A stretch of DNA of 64,000 nt from Hydractinia symbiolongicarpus (taxonomy: Eukaryota > Cnidaria > Hydrozoa > Anthoathecata > Hydractiniidae), in the NCBI RefSeq assembly GCF_029227915.1, contig NC_079886.1, forward strand, positions 28,188,501-28,252,500, written 5' to 3'. The notes below the pieces were generated by a model. It was not told the DNA's origin and did no database searches. It saw nothing but the letters and a program-made list of their open reading frames with translations. Below are positions 23,117 to 37,600 of this stretch, piece by piece. Both the position numbers and the translations under genes were made by a program. The first letter of the stretch is position 1. Every line of letters begins with the position of its first letter.

Positions 23117-26100
23117 GATGAGACGCTGAATAAAAGAAGTTTAATCGCCGGCAAACAAAAACCCGCCATTTCCCGTAAGTCCCGGGTTCGGCCCGTATAG
23201 TCGAATGTATACAAAGAAAGTACCCAGGGAGTAAACTCATTTCCCGAAGGATTCTTTAAATTATTTTTTCACCACTAAAACGCATGAGACTTGTAGTTTT
23301 TAAAAATTATTTCATTTTTGATGAGACGCTGAATAAAAGGAGTTTAATCTCCGGCAAACGAAAACCAGCGATTTCCCCTAAATCCCGGAACCGGCCCGTA
23401 TAGTGAAAAGTATACAAAGAAAGTACGCAGGGAGTAAACTCATTTCCCGAACGATTCCTTAAATTATTTTTCACCACTAAAACGCATGAGACTTGTAGTT
23501 TTTAAAAATAATTTCGTTTTTGATGAGACGCTGAATAAAAGAAGTTTAATCGCCGGCAAACAAAAACCCGCCATTTCCCGTAAGTCCCGGGTTCGGCCCG
23601 TATAGTCGAATGTATACAAAGAAAGTACCCAGGGAGTAAACTCATTTCCCGAAGGATTCTTTAAATTATTTTTTCACCACTAAAACGCATGAGACTTGTA
23701 GTTTTTAAAAATGATTTCATTTTTGATGAGACGCTGAATAAAAGGAGTTTAATCTCCGGCAAACGAAAACCAGCGATTTCCCCTAAATCCCGGAACCGGC
23801 CCGTATAGTGAAAAGTATACGAAGAAAGTACGCAGGGAGTAAACTCATTTCCCGAACGATTCCTTAAATTATTTTTCACCACTAAAACGCATGAGACTTG
23901 TAGTTTTTAAAAATAATTTCGTTTTTGATGAGACGCTGAATAAAAGAAGTTTAATCGCCGGCAAACAAAAACCCGCCAATTCCCGTAAGTCCCGGGTTTG
24001 GCCCGTATAGTCGAATGTATACAAAGAAAGTACCCAGGGAGTAAACTCATTTCCCGAAGGATTCTTTAAATTATTTTTTCACCACTAAAACGCATGAGAC
24101 TTGTAGTTTTTAAAAATAATTTCGTTTTTGATGAGACGCTGAATAAAAGAAGTTTAATCGCCGGCAAACAAAAACCAGCGATTTCCCCTAAATCCCGGGA
24201 CCGGCCCGTATAGTCAAAAGTATACAAAGAAAGTACGCAGGGAGTAAACTCATTTCCCGAACGATTCTTTAAATTATATTTTCACCACTAAAACGCATGA
24301 CACTTGTAGTTTTTAAAAATGATTTCATTTTTGATGAGCCGCTGAATAAAAGGAGTTTAATCGCCGGCAAACGAAAACCCGGGAGTTCCCGTAAATCCCG
24401 GGCTTGACCCGTATAGTCGAATGTATAGAAAGAAAGTAAACTGGGAATAAACTCATTTCCCGAACGATTTTTTAAATTCATTTTATACCACTAAAACGCA
24501 TAAGACTTGTAGTTTTCAAAAACGATTTCATTCTTGATGAGACGCTGAATAAAAGGAGTTTCATCTCCGGCAAACGAAAACCCGCGCTTTCCCGTAAATC
24601 CCAGACTCGGCCCGTATAGTGAAAAGTATACAAAGAAAGTACGCAGGGAGTAAACTCATTTCCCGAACGATTCCTTAAATTATTTTTCACCACTAAAACG
24701 CATGAGACTTGTAGTTTTTAAAAATAATTTCGTTTTTGATGAGACGCTGAATAAAAGAAGTTTAATCGCCGGCAAACAAAAACCCGCCATTTCCCGTAAT
24801 TCCCGGGTTTGGCCCGTATAGTCGAATGTATACAAAGAAAGTACCCAGGGAGTAAACTCATTTCCCGAAGGATTCTTTAAATTATTTTTTCACCACTAAA
24901 ACGCATGAGACTTGTAGTTTTCAAAAATGATTTCATTTTTGATGAGACGCTGAATAAAAGAAGTTTAATCTCCGGCAAACGAAAACCAGCGATTTCCCCT
25001 AAATCCCGGAACCGGCCCGTATAGTCAAAAGTATACAAAGAAAGTACGCAGGGAGTAAACTCATTTCCCGAACGATTCTTTAAATTATATTTTCACCACT
25101 AAAACGCATGACACTTGTAGTTTTCAAAAATGATTTCATTTTTGATGAGACGCTGAATAAAAGAAGTTTAATCGCCGGCAAACGAAAACCCGCGATTTCC
25201 CGTAAATCCCGGGCTTGGCCCGTATAGTCGAATGTATACAAAGAAAGTACCCAGGGAGTAAACTCATTTTCCGAACGATTTTTTAAATTATTTTTTTACC
25301 ACTAGGACGCATGAGACTTGTAGTTTTTAAAAATGATTTCATTTTTGATGAGACGCTGAATAAAAGGAGTTTAATCGCCGGCAAACGAAAACCCGCGCTT
25401 TCCCGTATATCCCAGACTCGGCCGTATAGTCGAAAGTATACAAAGAAAGTACCCAGGGAGTAAACTCATTTTCCGAACGATTTTTTAAATTATTTTTTTA
25501 CCACTAAAACCCATGAGACTTGTAGTTTTCAAAAATGATTTCATTTTTGATGAGACGCTGAATAAAAGGAGTTTAATCGCCGGCAAACGAAAACCCGGGA
25601 GTTCCCGTAAATCCCGGGCTTGACCCGTATAGTCGAATGTATAGAAAGAAAGTAAACTGGGAATAAACTCATTTCCCGAACGATTTTTTAAATTTATTTT
25701 ATACCACTAAAACGCATAAGACTTGTAGTTTTCAAAAACGATTTCATTCTTGATGAGACGCTGAATAAAAGGAGTTTAATCTCCGGCAAACGAAAACCCG
25801 CGATTTCCCGTAAATCCCAGACTCGGCCCGTATAGTGAAAAGTATACAAAGAAAGTACGCAGGGAGTAAACTCATTTCCCGAACGATTCCTTAAATTATT
25901 TTTCACCACTAAAACGCATGAGACTTGTAGTTTTTAAAAATAATTTCGTTTTTGATGAGACGCTGAATAAAAGAAGTTTAATCGCCGGCAAACAAAAACC
26001 CGCCATTTCCCGTAAGTCCCGGGTTCGGCCCGTATAGTCGAATGTATACAAAGAAAGTACCCAGGGAGTAAACTCATTTCCCGAAGGATTCTTTAAATTA

Positions 26101-29100
26101 TTTTTTCACCACTAAAACGCATGAGACTTGTAGTTTTTAAAAATTATTTCATTTTTGATGAGACGCTGAATAAAAGGAGTTTAATCTCCGGCAAACGAAA
26201 ACCAGCGATTTCCCCTAAATCCCGGAACCGGCCCGTATAGTGAAAAGTATACAAAGAAAGTACGCAGGGAGTAAACTCATTTCCCGAACGATTCCTTAAA
26301 TTATTTTTCACCACTAAAACGCATGAGACTTGTAGTTTTTAAAAATAATTTCGTTTTTGATGAGACGCTGAATAAAAGAAGTTTAATCGCCGGCAAACAA
26401 AAACCCGCCATTTCCCGTAAGTCCCGGGTTCGGCCCGTATAGTCGAATGTATACAAAGAAAGTACCCAGGGAGTAAACTCATTTCCCGAAGGATTCTTTA
26501 AATTATTTTTTCACCACTAAAACGCATGAGACTTGTAGTTTTTAAAAATGATTTCATTTTTGATGAGACGCTGAATAAAAGGAGTTTAATCTCCGGCAAA
26601 CGAAAACCAGCGATTTCCCCTAAATCCCGGAACCGGCCCGTATAGTGAAAAGTATACGAAGAAAGTACGCAGGGAGTAAACTCATTTCCCGAACGATTCC
26701 TTAAATTATTTTTCACCACTAAAACGCATCAGACTTGTAGTTCTTAAAAATAATTTCGTTTTTGATGAGACGCTGAATAAAAGAAGTTTAATCGCCGGCA
26801 AACAAAAACCCGCCAATTCCCGTAAGTCCCGGGTTTGGCCCGTATAGTCGAATGTATACAAAGAAAGTACCCAGGGAGTAAACTCATTTCCCGAAGGATT
26901 CTTTAAATTATTTTTTCACCACTAAAACGCATGAGACTTGTAGTTTTTAAAAATAATTTCGTTTTTGATGAGACGCTGAATAAAAGAAGTTTAATCGCCG
27001 GCAAACAAAAACCAGCGATTTCCCCTAAATCCCGGGACCGGCCCGTATAGTCAAAAGTATACAAAGAAAGTACGCAGGGAGTAAACTCATTTCCCGAAGG
27101 ATTCTTTAAATTATATTTTCACCACTAAAACGCATGACACTTGTAGTTTTTAAAAATGATTTCATTTTTGATGAGGCGCTGAATAAAAGGAGTTTAATCG
27201 CCGGCAAACGAAAACCCGGGAGTTCCCGTAAATCCCGGGCTTGACCCGTATAGTCGAATGTATAGAAAGAAAGTAAACTGGGAATAAACTCATTTCCCGA
27301 ACGATTCTTTAAATTATATTTTCACCACTAAAACGCATGACACTTGTAGTTTTCAAAAATGGTTTCATTTTTGATGAGACGCTGATTAAAAGAAGTTTAA
27401 TCGCCGGCAAACGAAAACCCGCGATTTCCCGTAAATCCCGGGCTTGGCCCGTATAGTCGAATGTATACAAAGAAAGTACCCAGGGAGTAAACTCATTTCC
27501 CGAACGATTTTTTAAATTATTTTTTTACCACTAGGACGCATGAGACTTGTAGTTTTTAAAAATGATTTCATTTTTGATGAGACGCTGAATAAAAGGAGTT
27601 TAATCGCCGGCAAACGAAAACCCGCGCTTTCCCGTATATCCCGGACTCGGCCGTATAGTCGAAAGTATACAAAGAAAGTACCCAGGGAGTAAACTCATTT
27701 TCCGAACGATTTTTTAAATTATTTTTTCACCACTAAAACACATGAGACTTGTAGTTTTCAAAAATGATTTCAGTTTTGATGAGACGCTGAGTAAAAAGAG
27801 TTTAATCGCCGGCAAACGAAAACCCGGGAGTTCCCGTAAATCCCGGGCTTAACCCGCATAGTCGAATGTATAGAAAGAAAGTAAACTGGGAGTAAACTCA
27901 TTTCCCGAACGATTTTTTAAATTATTTTTTTACCACTAAAACGCATGAGACTTGTAGTTTTCAAAAATGATTTCATTTTTGATGAGACGCTGAATAAAAG
28001 GAGTTTAATCGCCGGCAAACGAAAACCCGCGCTTTCACGTATATTCCGGACTCGGCCCGTATAGTTGAATGTATACAAAGAAAGTACCCAGGGAGTAAAC
28101 TCATTTTCCGAACGATTTTTTAAATTATTTTTTCACCACTAAAACCCATGAGACTTGTAGTTTTTAAAAATGATTTCATTTTTGATGAGACGCTGAATAA
28201 AAGGAGTTTAATCGCCGGCAAACGAAAACCCGGGAGTTCCCGTAAATCCCGGGCTTGACCCGTATAGTCGAATGTATAGAAAGAAAGTAAACTGGGAATA
28301 AACTCATTTCCCGAACGATTTTTTAAATTCATTTTATACCACTAAAACGCATAAGACTTGTAGTTTTCAAAAACGATTTCATTCTTGATGAGACGCTGAA
28401 TAAAAGGAGTTTCATCTCCGGCAAACGAAAACCCGCGCTTTCCCGTAAATCCCAGACTCGGCCCGTATAGTGAAAAGTATACAAAGAAAGTACGCAGGGA
28501 GTAAACTCATTTCCCGAACGATTCCTTAAATTATTTTTCACCACTAAAACGCATGAGACTTGTAGTTTTTAAAAATAATTTCGTTTTTGATGAGACGCTG
28601 AATAAAAGAAGTTTAATCGCCGGCAAACAAAAACCCGCCATTTCCCGTAATTCCCGGGTTTGGCCCGTATAGTCGAATGTATACAAAGAAAGTACCCAGG
28701 GAGTAAACTCATTTCCCGAAGGATTCTTTAAATTATTTTTTCACCACTAAAACGCATGAGACTTGTAGTTTTCAAAAATGATTTCATTTTTGATGAGACG
28801 CTGAATAAAAGAAGTTTAATCTCCGGCAAACGAAAACCAGCGATTTCCCCTAAATCCCGGAACCGGCCCGTATAGTCAAAAGTATACAAAGAAAGTACGC
28901 AGGGAGTAAACTCATTTCCCGAACGATTCTTTAAATTATATTTTCACCACTAAAACGCATGACACTTGTAGTTTTCAAAAATGATTTCATTTTTGATGAG
29001 ACGCTGAATAAAAGAAGTTTAATCGCCGGCAAACGAAAACCCGCGATTTCCCGTAAATCCCGGGCTTGGCCCGTATAGTCGAATGTATACAAAGAAAGTA

Positions 29101-29399
29101 CCCAGGGAGTAAACTCATTTTCCGAACGATTTTTTAAATTATTTTTTTACCACTAGGACGCATGAGACTTGTAGTTTTTAAAAATGATTTCATTTTTGAT
29201 GAGACGCTGAATAAAAGGAGTTTAATCGCCGGCAAACGAAAACCCGCGCTTTCCCGTATATCCCAGACTCGGCCGTATAGTCGAAAGTATACAAAGAAAG
29301 TACCCAGGGAGTAAACTCATTTTCCGAACGATTTTTTAAATTATTTTTTTACCACTAAAACCCATGAGACTTGTAGTTTTCAAAAATGATTTCATTTTT

Positions 29400-29601
29400 G
29401 ATGAGACGCTGAATAAAAGGAGTTTAATCTCCGGCAAACGAAAACCCGCGATTTCCCGTAAATCCCAGACTCGGCCCGTATAGTGAAAAGTATACAAAGA
29501 AAGTACGCAGGGAGTAAACTCATTTCCCGAACGATTCCTTAAATTATTTTTCACCACTAAAACGCATGAGACTTGTAGTTTTTAAAAATAATTTCGTTTT
29601 T
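29400..29601 (+). repeat. D/F fusion monomer marking a one-monomer loss
   Basis: Upstream of this monomer the AAAACCCATG and CAAAAATGATTTCATTTTTG flank matches the D monomer of the first unit (22510). After GGAGTTTAATC the monomer switches to TCCGGC with an F core (CAGACTCGG, GTGAAAAG, ACGCAGGG), as at 22713. The D core between them is missing, so the unit loses one monomer at a join inside GAATAAAAGGAGTTTAATC. The same fusion recurs 1621 bp later (near 31021), so the loss came before duplication of the 8-mer. Confidence 0.82.
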
Positions 29602-32600
29602 GATGAGACGCTGAATAAAAGAAGTTTAATCGCCGGCAAACAAAAACCCGCCATTTCCCGTAAGTCCCGGGTTCGGCCCGTATAGTCGAATGTATACAAA
29701 GAAAGTACCCAGGGAGTAAACTCATTTCCCGAAGGATTCTTTAAATTATTTTTTCACCACTAAAACGCATGAGACTTGTAGTTTTTAAAAATTATTTCAT
29801 TTTTGATGAGACGCTGAATAAAAGGAGTTTAATCGCCGGCAAACGAAAACCCGGGAGTTCCCGTAAATCCCGGGCTTGACCCGTATAGTCGAATGTATAG
29901 AAAGAAAGTAAACTGGGAATAAACTCATTTCCCGAACGATTTTTTAAATTCATTTTATACCACTAAAACGCATAAGACTTGTAGTTTTCAAAAACGATTT
30001 CATTCTTGATGAGACGCTGAATAAAAGGAGTTTCATCTCCGGCAAACGAAAACCCGCGCTTTCCCGTAAATCCCAGACTCGGCCCGTATAGTGAAAAGTA
30101 TACAAAGAAAGTACGCAGGGAGTAAACTCATTTCCCGAACGATTCCTTAAATTATTTTTCACCACTAAAACGCATGAGACTTGTAGTTTTTAAAAATAAT
30201 TTCGTTTTTGATGAGACGCTGAATAAAAGAAGTTTAATCGCCGGCAAACAAAAACCCGCCATTTCCCGTAATTCCCGGGTTTGGCCCGTATAGTCGAATG
30301 TATACAAAGAAAGTACCCAGGGAGTAAACTCATTTCCCGAAGGATTCTTTAAATTATTTTTTCACCACTAAAACGCATGAGACTTGTAGTTTTCAAAAAT
30401 GATTTCATTTTTGATGAGACGCTGAATAAAAGAAGTTTAATCTCCGGCAAACGAAAACCAGCGATTTCCCCTAAATCCCGGAACCGGCCCGTATAGTCAA
30501 AAGTATACAAAGAAAGTACGCAGGGAGTAAACTCATTTCCCGAACGATTCTTTAAATTATATTTTCACCACTAAAACGCATGACACTTGTAGTTTTCAAA
30601 AATGATTTCATTTTTGATGAGACGCTGAATAAAAGAAGTTTAATCGCCGGCAAACGAAAACCCGCGATTTCCCGTAAATCCCGGGCTTGGCCCGTATAGT
30701 CGAATGTATACAAAGAAAGTACCCAGGGAGTAAACTCATTTTCCGAACGATTTTTTAAATTATTTTTTTACCACTAGGACGCATGAGACTTGTAGTTTTT
30801 AAAAATGATTTCATTTTTGATGAGACGCTGAATAAAAGGAGTTTAATCGCCGGCAAACGAAAACCCGCGCTTTCCCGTATATCCCAGACTCGGCCGTATA
30901 GTCGAAAGTATACAAAGAAAGTACCCAGGGAGTAAACTCATTTTCCGAACGATTTTTTAAATTATTTTTTTACCACTAAAACCCATGAGACTTGTAGTTT
31001 TCAAAAATGATTTCATTTTTGATGAGACGCTGAATAAAAGGAGTTTAATCTCCGGCAAACGAAAACCCGCGATTTCCCGTAAATCCCAGACTCGGCCCGT
31101 ATAGTGAAAAGTATACAAAGAAAGTACGCAGGGAGTAAACTCATTTCCCGAACGATTCCTTAAATTATTTTTCACCACTAAAACGCATGAGACTTGTAGT
31201 TTTTAAAAATAATTTCGTTTTTGATGAGACGCTGAATAAAAGAAGTTTAATCGCCGGCAAACAAAAACCCGCCATTTCCCGTAAGTCCCGGGTTCGGCCC
31301 GTATAGTCGAATGTATACAAAGAAAGTACCCAGGGAGTAAACTCATTTCCCGAAGGATTCTTTAAATTATTTTTTCACCACTAAAACGCATGAGACTTGT
31401 AGTTTTTAAAAATTATTTCATTTTTGATGAGACGCTGAATAAAAGGAGTTTAATCTCCGGCAAACGAAAACCAGCGATTTCCCCTAAATCCCGGAACCGG
31501 CCCGTATAGTGAAAAGTATACAAAGAAAGTACGCAGGGAGTAAACTCATTTCCCGAACGATTCCTTAAATTATTTTTCACCACTAAAACGCATGAGACTT
31601 GTAGTTTTTAAAAATAATTTCGTTTTTGATGAGACGCTGAATAAAAGAAGTTTAATCGCCGGCAAACAAAAACCCGCCATTTCCCGTAAGTCCCGGGTTC
31701 GGCCCGTATAGTCGAATGTATACAAAGAAAGTACCCAGGGAGTAAACTCATTTCCCGAAGGATTCTTTAAATTATTTTTTCACCACTAAAACGCATGAGA
31801 CTTGTAGTTTTTAAAAATGATTTCATTTTTGATGAGACGCTGAATAAAAGGAGTTTAATCTCCGGCAAACGAAAACCAGCGATTTCCCCTAAATCCCGGA
31901 ACCGGCCCGTATAGTGAAAAGTATACGAAGAAAGTACGCAGGGAGTAAACTCATTTCCCGAACGATTCCTTAAATTATTTTTCACCACTAAAACGCATGA
32001 GACTTGTAGTTTTTAAAAATAATTTCGTTTTTGATGAGACGCTGAATAAAAGAAGTTTAATCGCCGGCAAACAAAAACCCGCCAATTCCCGTAAGTCCCG
32101 GGTTTGGCCCGTATAGTCGAATGTATACAAAGAAAGTACCCAGGGAGTAAACTCATTTCCCGAAGGATTCTTTAAATTATTTTTTCACCACTAAAACGCA
32201 TGAGACTTGTAGTTTTTAAAAATAATTTCGTTTTTGATGAGACGCTGAATAAAAGAAGTTTAATCGCCGGCAAACAAAAACCAGCGATTTCCCCTAAATC
32301 CCGGGACCGGCCCGTATAGTCAAAAGTATACAAAGAAAGTACGCAGGGAGTAAACTCATTTCCCGAACGATTCTTTAAATTATATTTTCACCACTAAAAC
32401 GCATGACACTTGTAGTTTTTAAAAATGATTTCATTTTTGATGAGCCGCTGAATAAAAGGAGTTTAATCGCCGGCAAACGAAAACCCGGGAGTTCCCGTAA
32501 ATCCCGGGCTTGACCCGTATAGTCGAATGTATAGAAAGAAAGTAAACTGGGAATAAACTCATTTCCCGAACGATTCTTTAAATTATATTTTCACCACTAA

Positions 32601-33249
32601 AACGCATGACACTTGTAGTTTTCAAAAATGATTTCATTTTTGATGAGACGCTGATTAAAAGAAGTTTAATCGCCGGCAAACGAAAACCCGCGATTTCCCG
32701 TAAATCCCGGGCTTGGCCCGTATAGTCGAATGTATACAAAGAAAGTACCCAGGGAGTAAACTCATTTCCCGAACGATTTTTTAAATTATTTTTTTACCAC
32801 TAGGACGCATGAGACTTGTAGTTTTTAAAAATGATTTCATTTTTGATGAGACGCTGAATAAAAGGAGTTTAATCGCCGGCAAACGAAAACCCGCGCTTTC
32901 CCGTATATCCCGGACTCGGCCGTATAGTCGAAAGTATACAAAGAAAGTACCCAGGGAGTAAACTCATTTTCCGAACGATTTTTTAAATTATTTTTTCACC
33001 ACTAAAACACATGAGACTTGTAGTTTTCAAAAATGATTTCAGTTTTGATGAGACGCTGAATAAAAAGAGTTTAATCGCCGGCAAACGAAAACCCGGGAGT
33101 TCCCGTAAATCCCGGGCTTAACCCGCATAGTCGAATGTATAGAAAGAAAGTAAACTGGGAGTAAACTCATTTCCCGAACAATTTTTTAAATTATTTTTTT
33201 ACCACTAAGACGCATGAGACTTGTAGTTTTCAAAACTGATTTCATTTTT

Positions 33250-34668
33250 GATGAGACGCTGAATAAAATGAGTTTAATCGCCGGCAAACGAAAACCCGCG
33301 CTTTCCCGTATATCCCGGACTCGGCCCGTATAGTCGAATGTATACAAAGAAAGTACCCAGGGAGTAAACTCATTTTCCGAACGATTTTTTAAATTCATTT
33401 TTTACCACTAAAACGCATAAGACTTGTAGTTTTCAAAAACGATTTCATTCTTGATGAGACGCTGAATAAAAGGTGTTTAATCTCCGGCAAACGAAAACCC
33501 GCGATTTCCCGTAAATCCCAGACTCGGCCCGTATAGTGAAAAGTATACAAAAAAAGTACGCAGGGAGTAAACTCATTTCCCGAACGATTCCTTAAATTAT
33601 TTTTCACCACTAAAACGCATGAGACTTGTAGTTTTTAAAAATAATTTCGTTTTTGATGAGACGCTGAATAAAAGAAGTTTAATCGCCGGCAAACAAAAAC
33701 CCGCCATTTCCCGTAAGTCCCGGGCTTGGCCCGTATAGTCGAATGTATACAAAGAAAGTACCCAGGGAGTAAACTCATTTCGCGAAGGATTCTTTAAATT
33801 ATTTTTTCACCACTAAAACGCATGAGACTTGTAGTTTATAAAAATGATTTCATTTTTGATGAGACGCTGAATAAAAGGAGTTTAATCTCCGGCAAACGAA
33901 AACCCGCGATTTCCCCTAAATCCCGGAACCGGCCCGTATAGTCAAAAGTATACAAAGAAAGTACGCAGGGAGTAAACTCATTTCCCGAACGATTCTTTAA
34001 ATTATATTTTCACCACTAAAACGCATGACACTTGTAGTTTTCAAAAATGATTTCATTTTTGATGAGACGCTGAATAAAAGAAGTTTAATCGCCGGCAAAC
34101 GAAAACCCGCGATTTCCCGTAAATCCCGGGCTTGGCCCGTATAGTCGAATGTATACAAAGAAAGTACCCGGGGAGTAAAATCATTTCCCGAACGATTTTT
34201 TAAATTATTTTTTTACCACTAGGACGCATGAGACTTGTAGTTTTTAAAAATGATTTCATTTTTGATGAGACGCTGAATAAAAGGAGTTTAATCGCCGGCA
34301 AACGAGAACCCGCGCTTTCCCGTATATCCCGGACTCGGCCGTATAGTCGAAAGTATACAAAGAAAGTACCCAGGGAGTAAACTCATTTTCCGAACGATTT
34401 TTTAAATTATTTTTTCACCACTAAAACACATGAGAATTGTAGTTTTCAAAAACGATTTCATTCTTGATGAGACGCTGAATAAAAGAAGTTTAATCGCCGG
34501 CAAACAAAAACCCGCCATTTCCCGTAAGTCCCGGGCTTGGCCCGTATAGTCGAATGTATACAAAGAAAGTACCCAGGGAGTAAACTCATTTCGCGAAGGA
34601 TTCTTTAAATTATTTTTTCACCACTAAAACGCAGGAGACTTGTAGTTTTCAAAAATGATTTTATTTTT
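33250..34668 (+). repeat. Transition into the 9-mer HOR
   Basis: Monomers here are E (33250, with AAAATGAG), F (33453), B-like (33655, CGCGAAGGATT), G (33858), B (34061), E (34264, GAGAACCCGCG) and an F/B-like hybrid (34466). The hybrid joins the F flank AACGATTTCATTCTTG to AGAAGTTTAATCGCC with the B-like CCCGCCATTT core. Most of these monomers reappear in altered order in the 9-mer to the right, so this segment looks like a less homogenised relative of that unit. Confidence 0.7.
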
Positions 34669-37600
34669 GATGAGACGCTGAATAAAAGGAGTTTAATCTC
34701 CGGCAAACGAAAACCCGCAATTTCCCCTAAATCCCATAACCGGCCCGTATAGTCAAAAGTATACAAAGAAAGTACGCAGGGAGTAAACTCATTTCCCGAA
34801 CGATTCTTTAAATTATATTTTCACCACTAAAACGCATGACACTTGTAGTTTTCAAAAATGATTTCATTTTTGATGAGACGCTGAATAAAAGAAGTTTAAT
34901 CGCCGGCAAACGAGAACTCGCGCTTTCCCGTATATCCCGGACTCGGCCGTATAGTCGAAAGTATACAAAGAAAGTACCCAGGGAGTAAACTCATTTTCCG
35001 AACGATTTTTTAAATTATTTTTTCACCACTAAAACACATGAGAATTGTAGTTTTCAAAAACGATTTCATTCTTGATGAGACGCTGAATAAAAGGTGTTTA
35101 ATCTCCGGCAAACGAAAACCCACGATTTCCCGTAAATCCCAGACTCGGCCCGTATAGTGAAAAGTATACAAAAAAAGTACGCAGGGAGTAAACTCATTTC
35201 CCGAACGATTCCTTAAATTATTTTTCACCACTAAAACGCATGAGACTTGTAGTTTTTAAAAATAATTTCGTTTTTGATGAGACGCTGAATAAAAGAAGTT
35301 TAATCGCCGGCAAACAAAAACCCGCCATTTCCCGTAAGTCCCGGGCTTGGCCCGTATAGTCGAATGTATACAAAGAAAGTACCCAGGGAGTAAACTCATT
35401 TCGCGAAGGATTCTTTAAATTATTTTTTCACCACTAAAATGCATGAGACTTGTAGTTTTCAAAAATGATTTCATTTTTGATGAGACGCTGAATAAAAGGA
35501 GTTTAACCTCCGGCAAACGAAAACCCGCGATTTCCCCTAAATCCCGGAACCGGCCCGTATAGTCAAAAGTATACAAAGAAAGTACGCAGGGAGTAAACTC
35601 ATTTCACGAACGATTCTTTAAATTATATTTTCACCACTAAAACGCATGACACTTGTAGTTTTCAAAAATGATTTCATTTTTGATGAGACGCTGAATAAAA
35701 GAAGTTTAATCGCCGGCAAACGAAAACCCGCGATTTCCCGTAAATCCCGGGCTTGGCCCGTATAGTCGAATGTTTACAAAGAAAGTACCCAGGGAGTAAA
35801 CTCATTTCCCGAACGATTTTTTAAATTATTTTTTTACCACTAGGACGCATGAGACTTGTAGTTTTTAAAAATGATTTCATTTTTGATGAGACGCTGAATA
35901 AAAGGAGTTTAATCGCCGGCAAACGAGAACCCGCGCTTTCCCGTATATCCCGGACTCGGCCGTATAGTCGAAAGTATACAAAGAAAGTACCCAGGGAGTA
36001 AACTCATTTTCCGAACGATTTTTTAAATTATTTTTTCACCACTAAAACACATGAGAATTGAAGTTTTCAAAACTGATTTCATTTTTGATGAGACGCTGAA
36101 TAAAAGGAGTTTAATCGCCGGCAAACGAAAACCCGGGAGTTCCCGTAAATCCCGGGCTTAACCCGCATAGTCGAATGTATAGAAAGAACGTAAACTGGGA
36201 ATAAACTCATTTCCCGAACGATTTTTTAAATTATTTTTTTACCACTAAGACGCATGAGACTTGTAGTTTTCAAAACTGATTTCATTTTTGATGAGACGCT
36301 GAATAAAAGGAGTTTAATCGCCGGCAAACGAAAACCCGGGAGTTCCCGTAAATCCCGGGCTTGACCCGTATAGTCGAATGTATAGAAAGAAAGTAAACTG
36401 GGAGTAAACTCATTTCTCGAACGATTTTTTAAATTAATTCTTTACCACTAAATCGCATAAGACTTGTAGTTTTCAAAAATGATTTCATTCTTGATGAGAC
36501 GCTGAATAAAAGGAGTTTAATCTCCGGCAAACGAAAACCCGCAATTTCCCCTAAATCCCATAACCGGCCCGTATAGTCAAAAGTATACAAAGAAAGTACG
36601 CAGGGAGTAAACTCATTTCCCGAACGATTCTTTAAATTATATTTTCACCACTAAAACGCATGACACTTGTAGTTTTCAAAAATGATTTCATTTTTGATGA
36701 GACGCTGAATAAAAGAAGTTTAATCGCCGGCAAACGAGAACTCGCGCTTTCCCGTATATCCCGGACTCGGCCGTATAGTCGAAAGTATACAAAGAAAGTA
36801 CCCAGGGAGTAAACTCATTTTCCGAACGATTTTTTAAATTATTTTTTCACCACTAAAACACATGAGAATTGTAGTTTTCAAAAACGATTTCATTCTTGAT
36901 GAGACGCTGAATAAAAGGTGTTTAATCTCCGGCAAACGAAAACCCACGATTTCCCGTAAATCCCAGACTCGGCCCGTATAGTGAAAAGTATACAAAAAAA
37001 GTACGCAGGGAGTAAACTCATTTCCCGAACGATTCCTTAAATTATTTTTCACCACTAAAACGCATGAGACTTGTAGTTTTTAAAAATAATTTCGTTTTTG
37101 ATGAGACGCTGAATAAAAGAAGTTTAATCGCCGGCAAACAAAAACCCGCCATTTCCCGTAAGTCCCGGGCTTGGCCCGTATAGTCGAATGTATACAAAGA
37201 AAGTACCCAGGGAGTAAACTCATTTCGCGAAGGATTCTTTAAATTATTTTTTCACCACTAAAATGCATGAGACTTGTAGTTTTCAAAAATGATTTCATTT
37301 TTGATGAGACGCTGAATAAAAGGAGTTTAACCTCCGGCAAACGAAAACCCGCGATTTCCCCTAAATCCCGGAACCGGCCCGTATAGTCAAAAGTATACAA
37401 AGAAAGTACGCAGGGAGTAAACTCATTTCACGAACGATTCTTTAAATTATATTTTCACCACTAAAACGCATGACACTTGTAGTTTTCAAAAATGATTTCA
37501 TTTTTGATGAGACGCTGAATAAAAGAAGTTTAATCGCCGGCAAACGAAAACCCGCGATTTCCCGTAAATCCCGGGCTTGGCCCGTATAGTCGAATGTTTA

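Larger units (their letters stand above)
21091..33249 (+). repeat. HOR family with 15-, 14-, 8- and 13-monomer units
   Basis: Taking the D monomer with GGGAATAAAC and TTTTATACCACTA as unit start, units begin at 21294 (3039 bp, 15 monomers), 24333 (2837 bp, 14), 28184 (1621 bp, 8) and 29805 (2634 bp, 13). A five-monomer linker fills 27170-28183. The 15-mer order is D, F, B-like, G-like, B, E, D, F, F, B-like, G-like, B-like, G-like, B-like, hybrid. Private markers recur in register: TTTCATCTCC, CGTTTTTGATGAG, AACAAAAACCCGCCA, CCCGAAGGATTC, AAAACCAGCG and GTATACGAAG. The end of the 14-mer and the linker (about 26.5-27.9 kb) recur at about 31.8-33.2 kb with a 5269-5270 bp offset, including the rare GCTGATTAAAAG. 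Confidence 0.85.
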
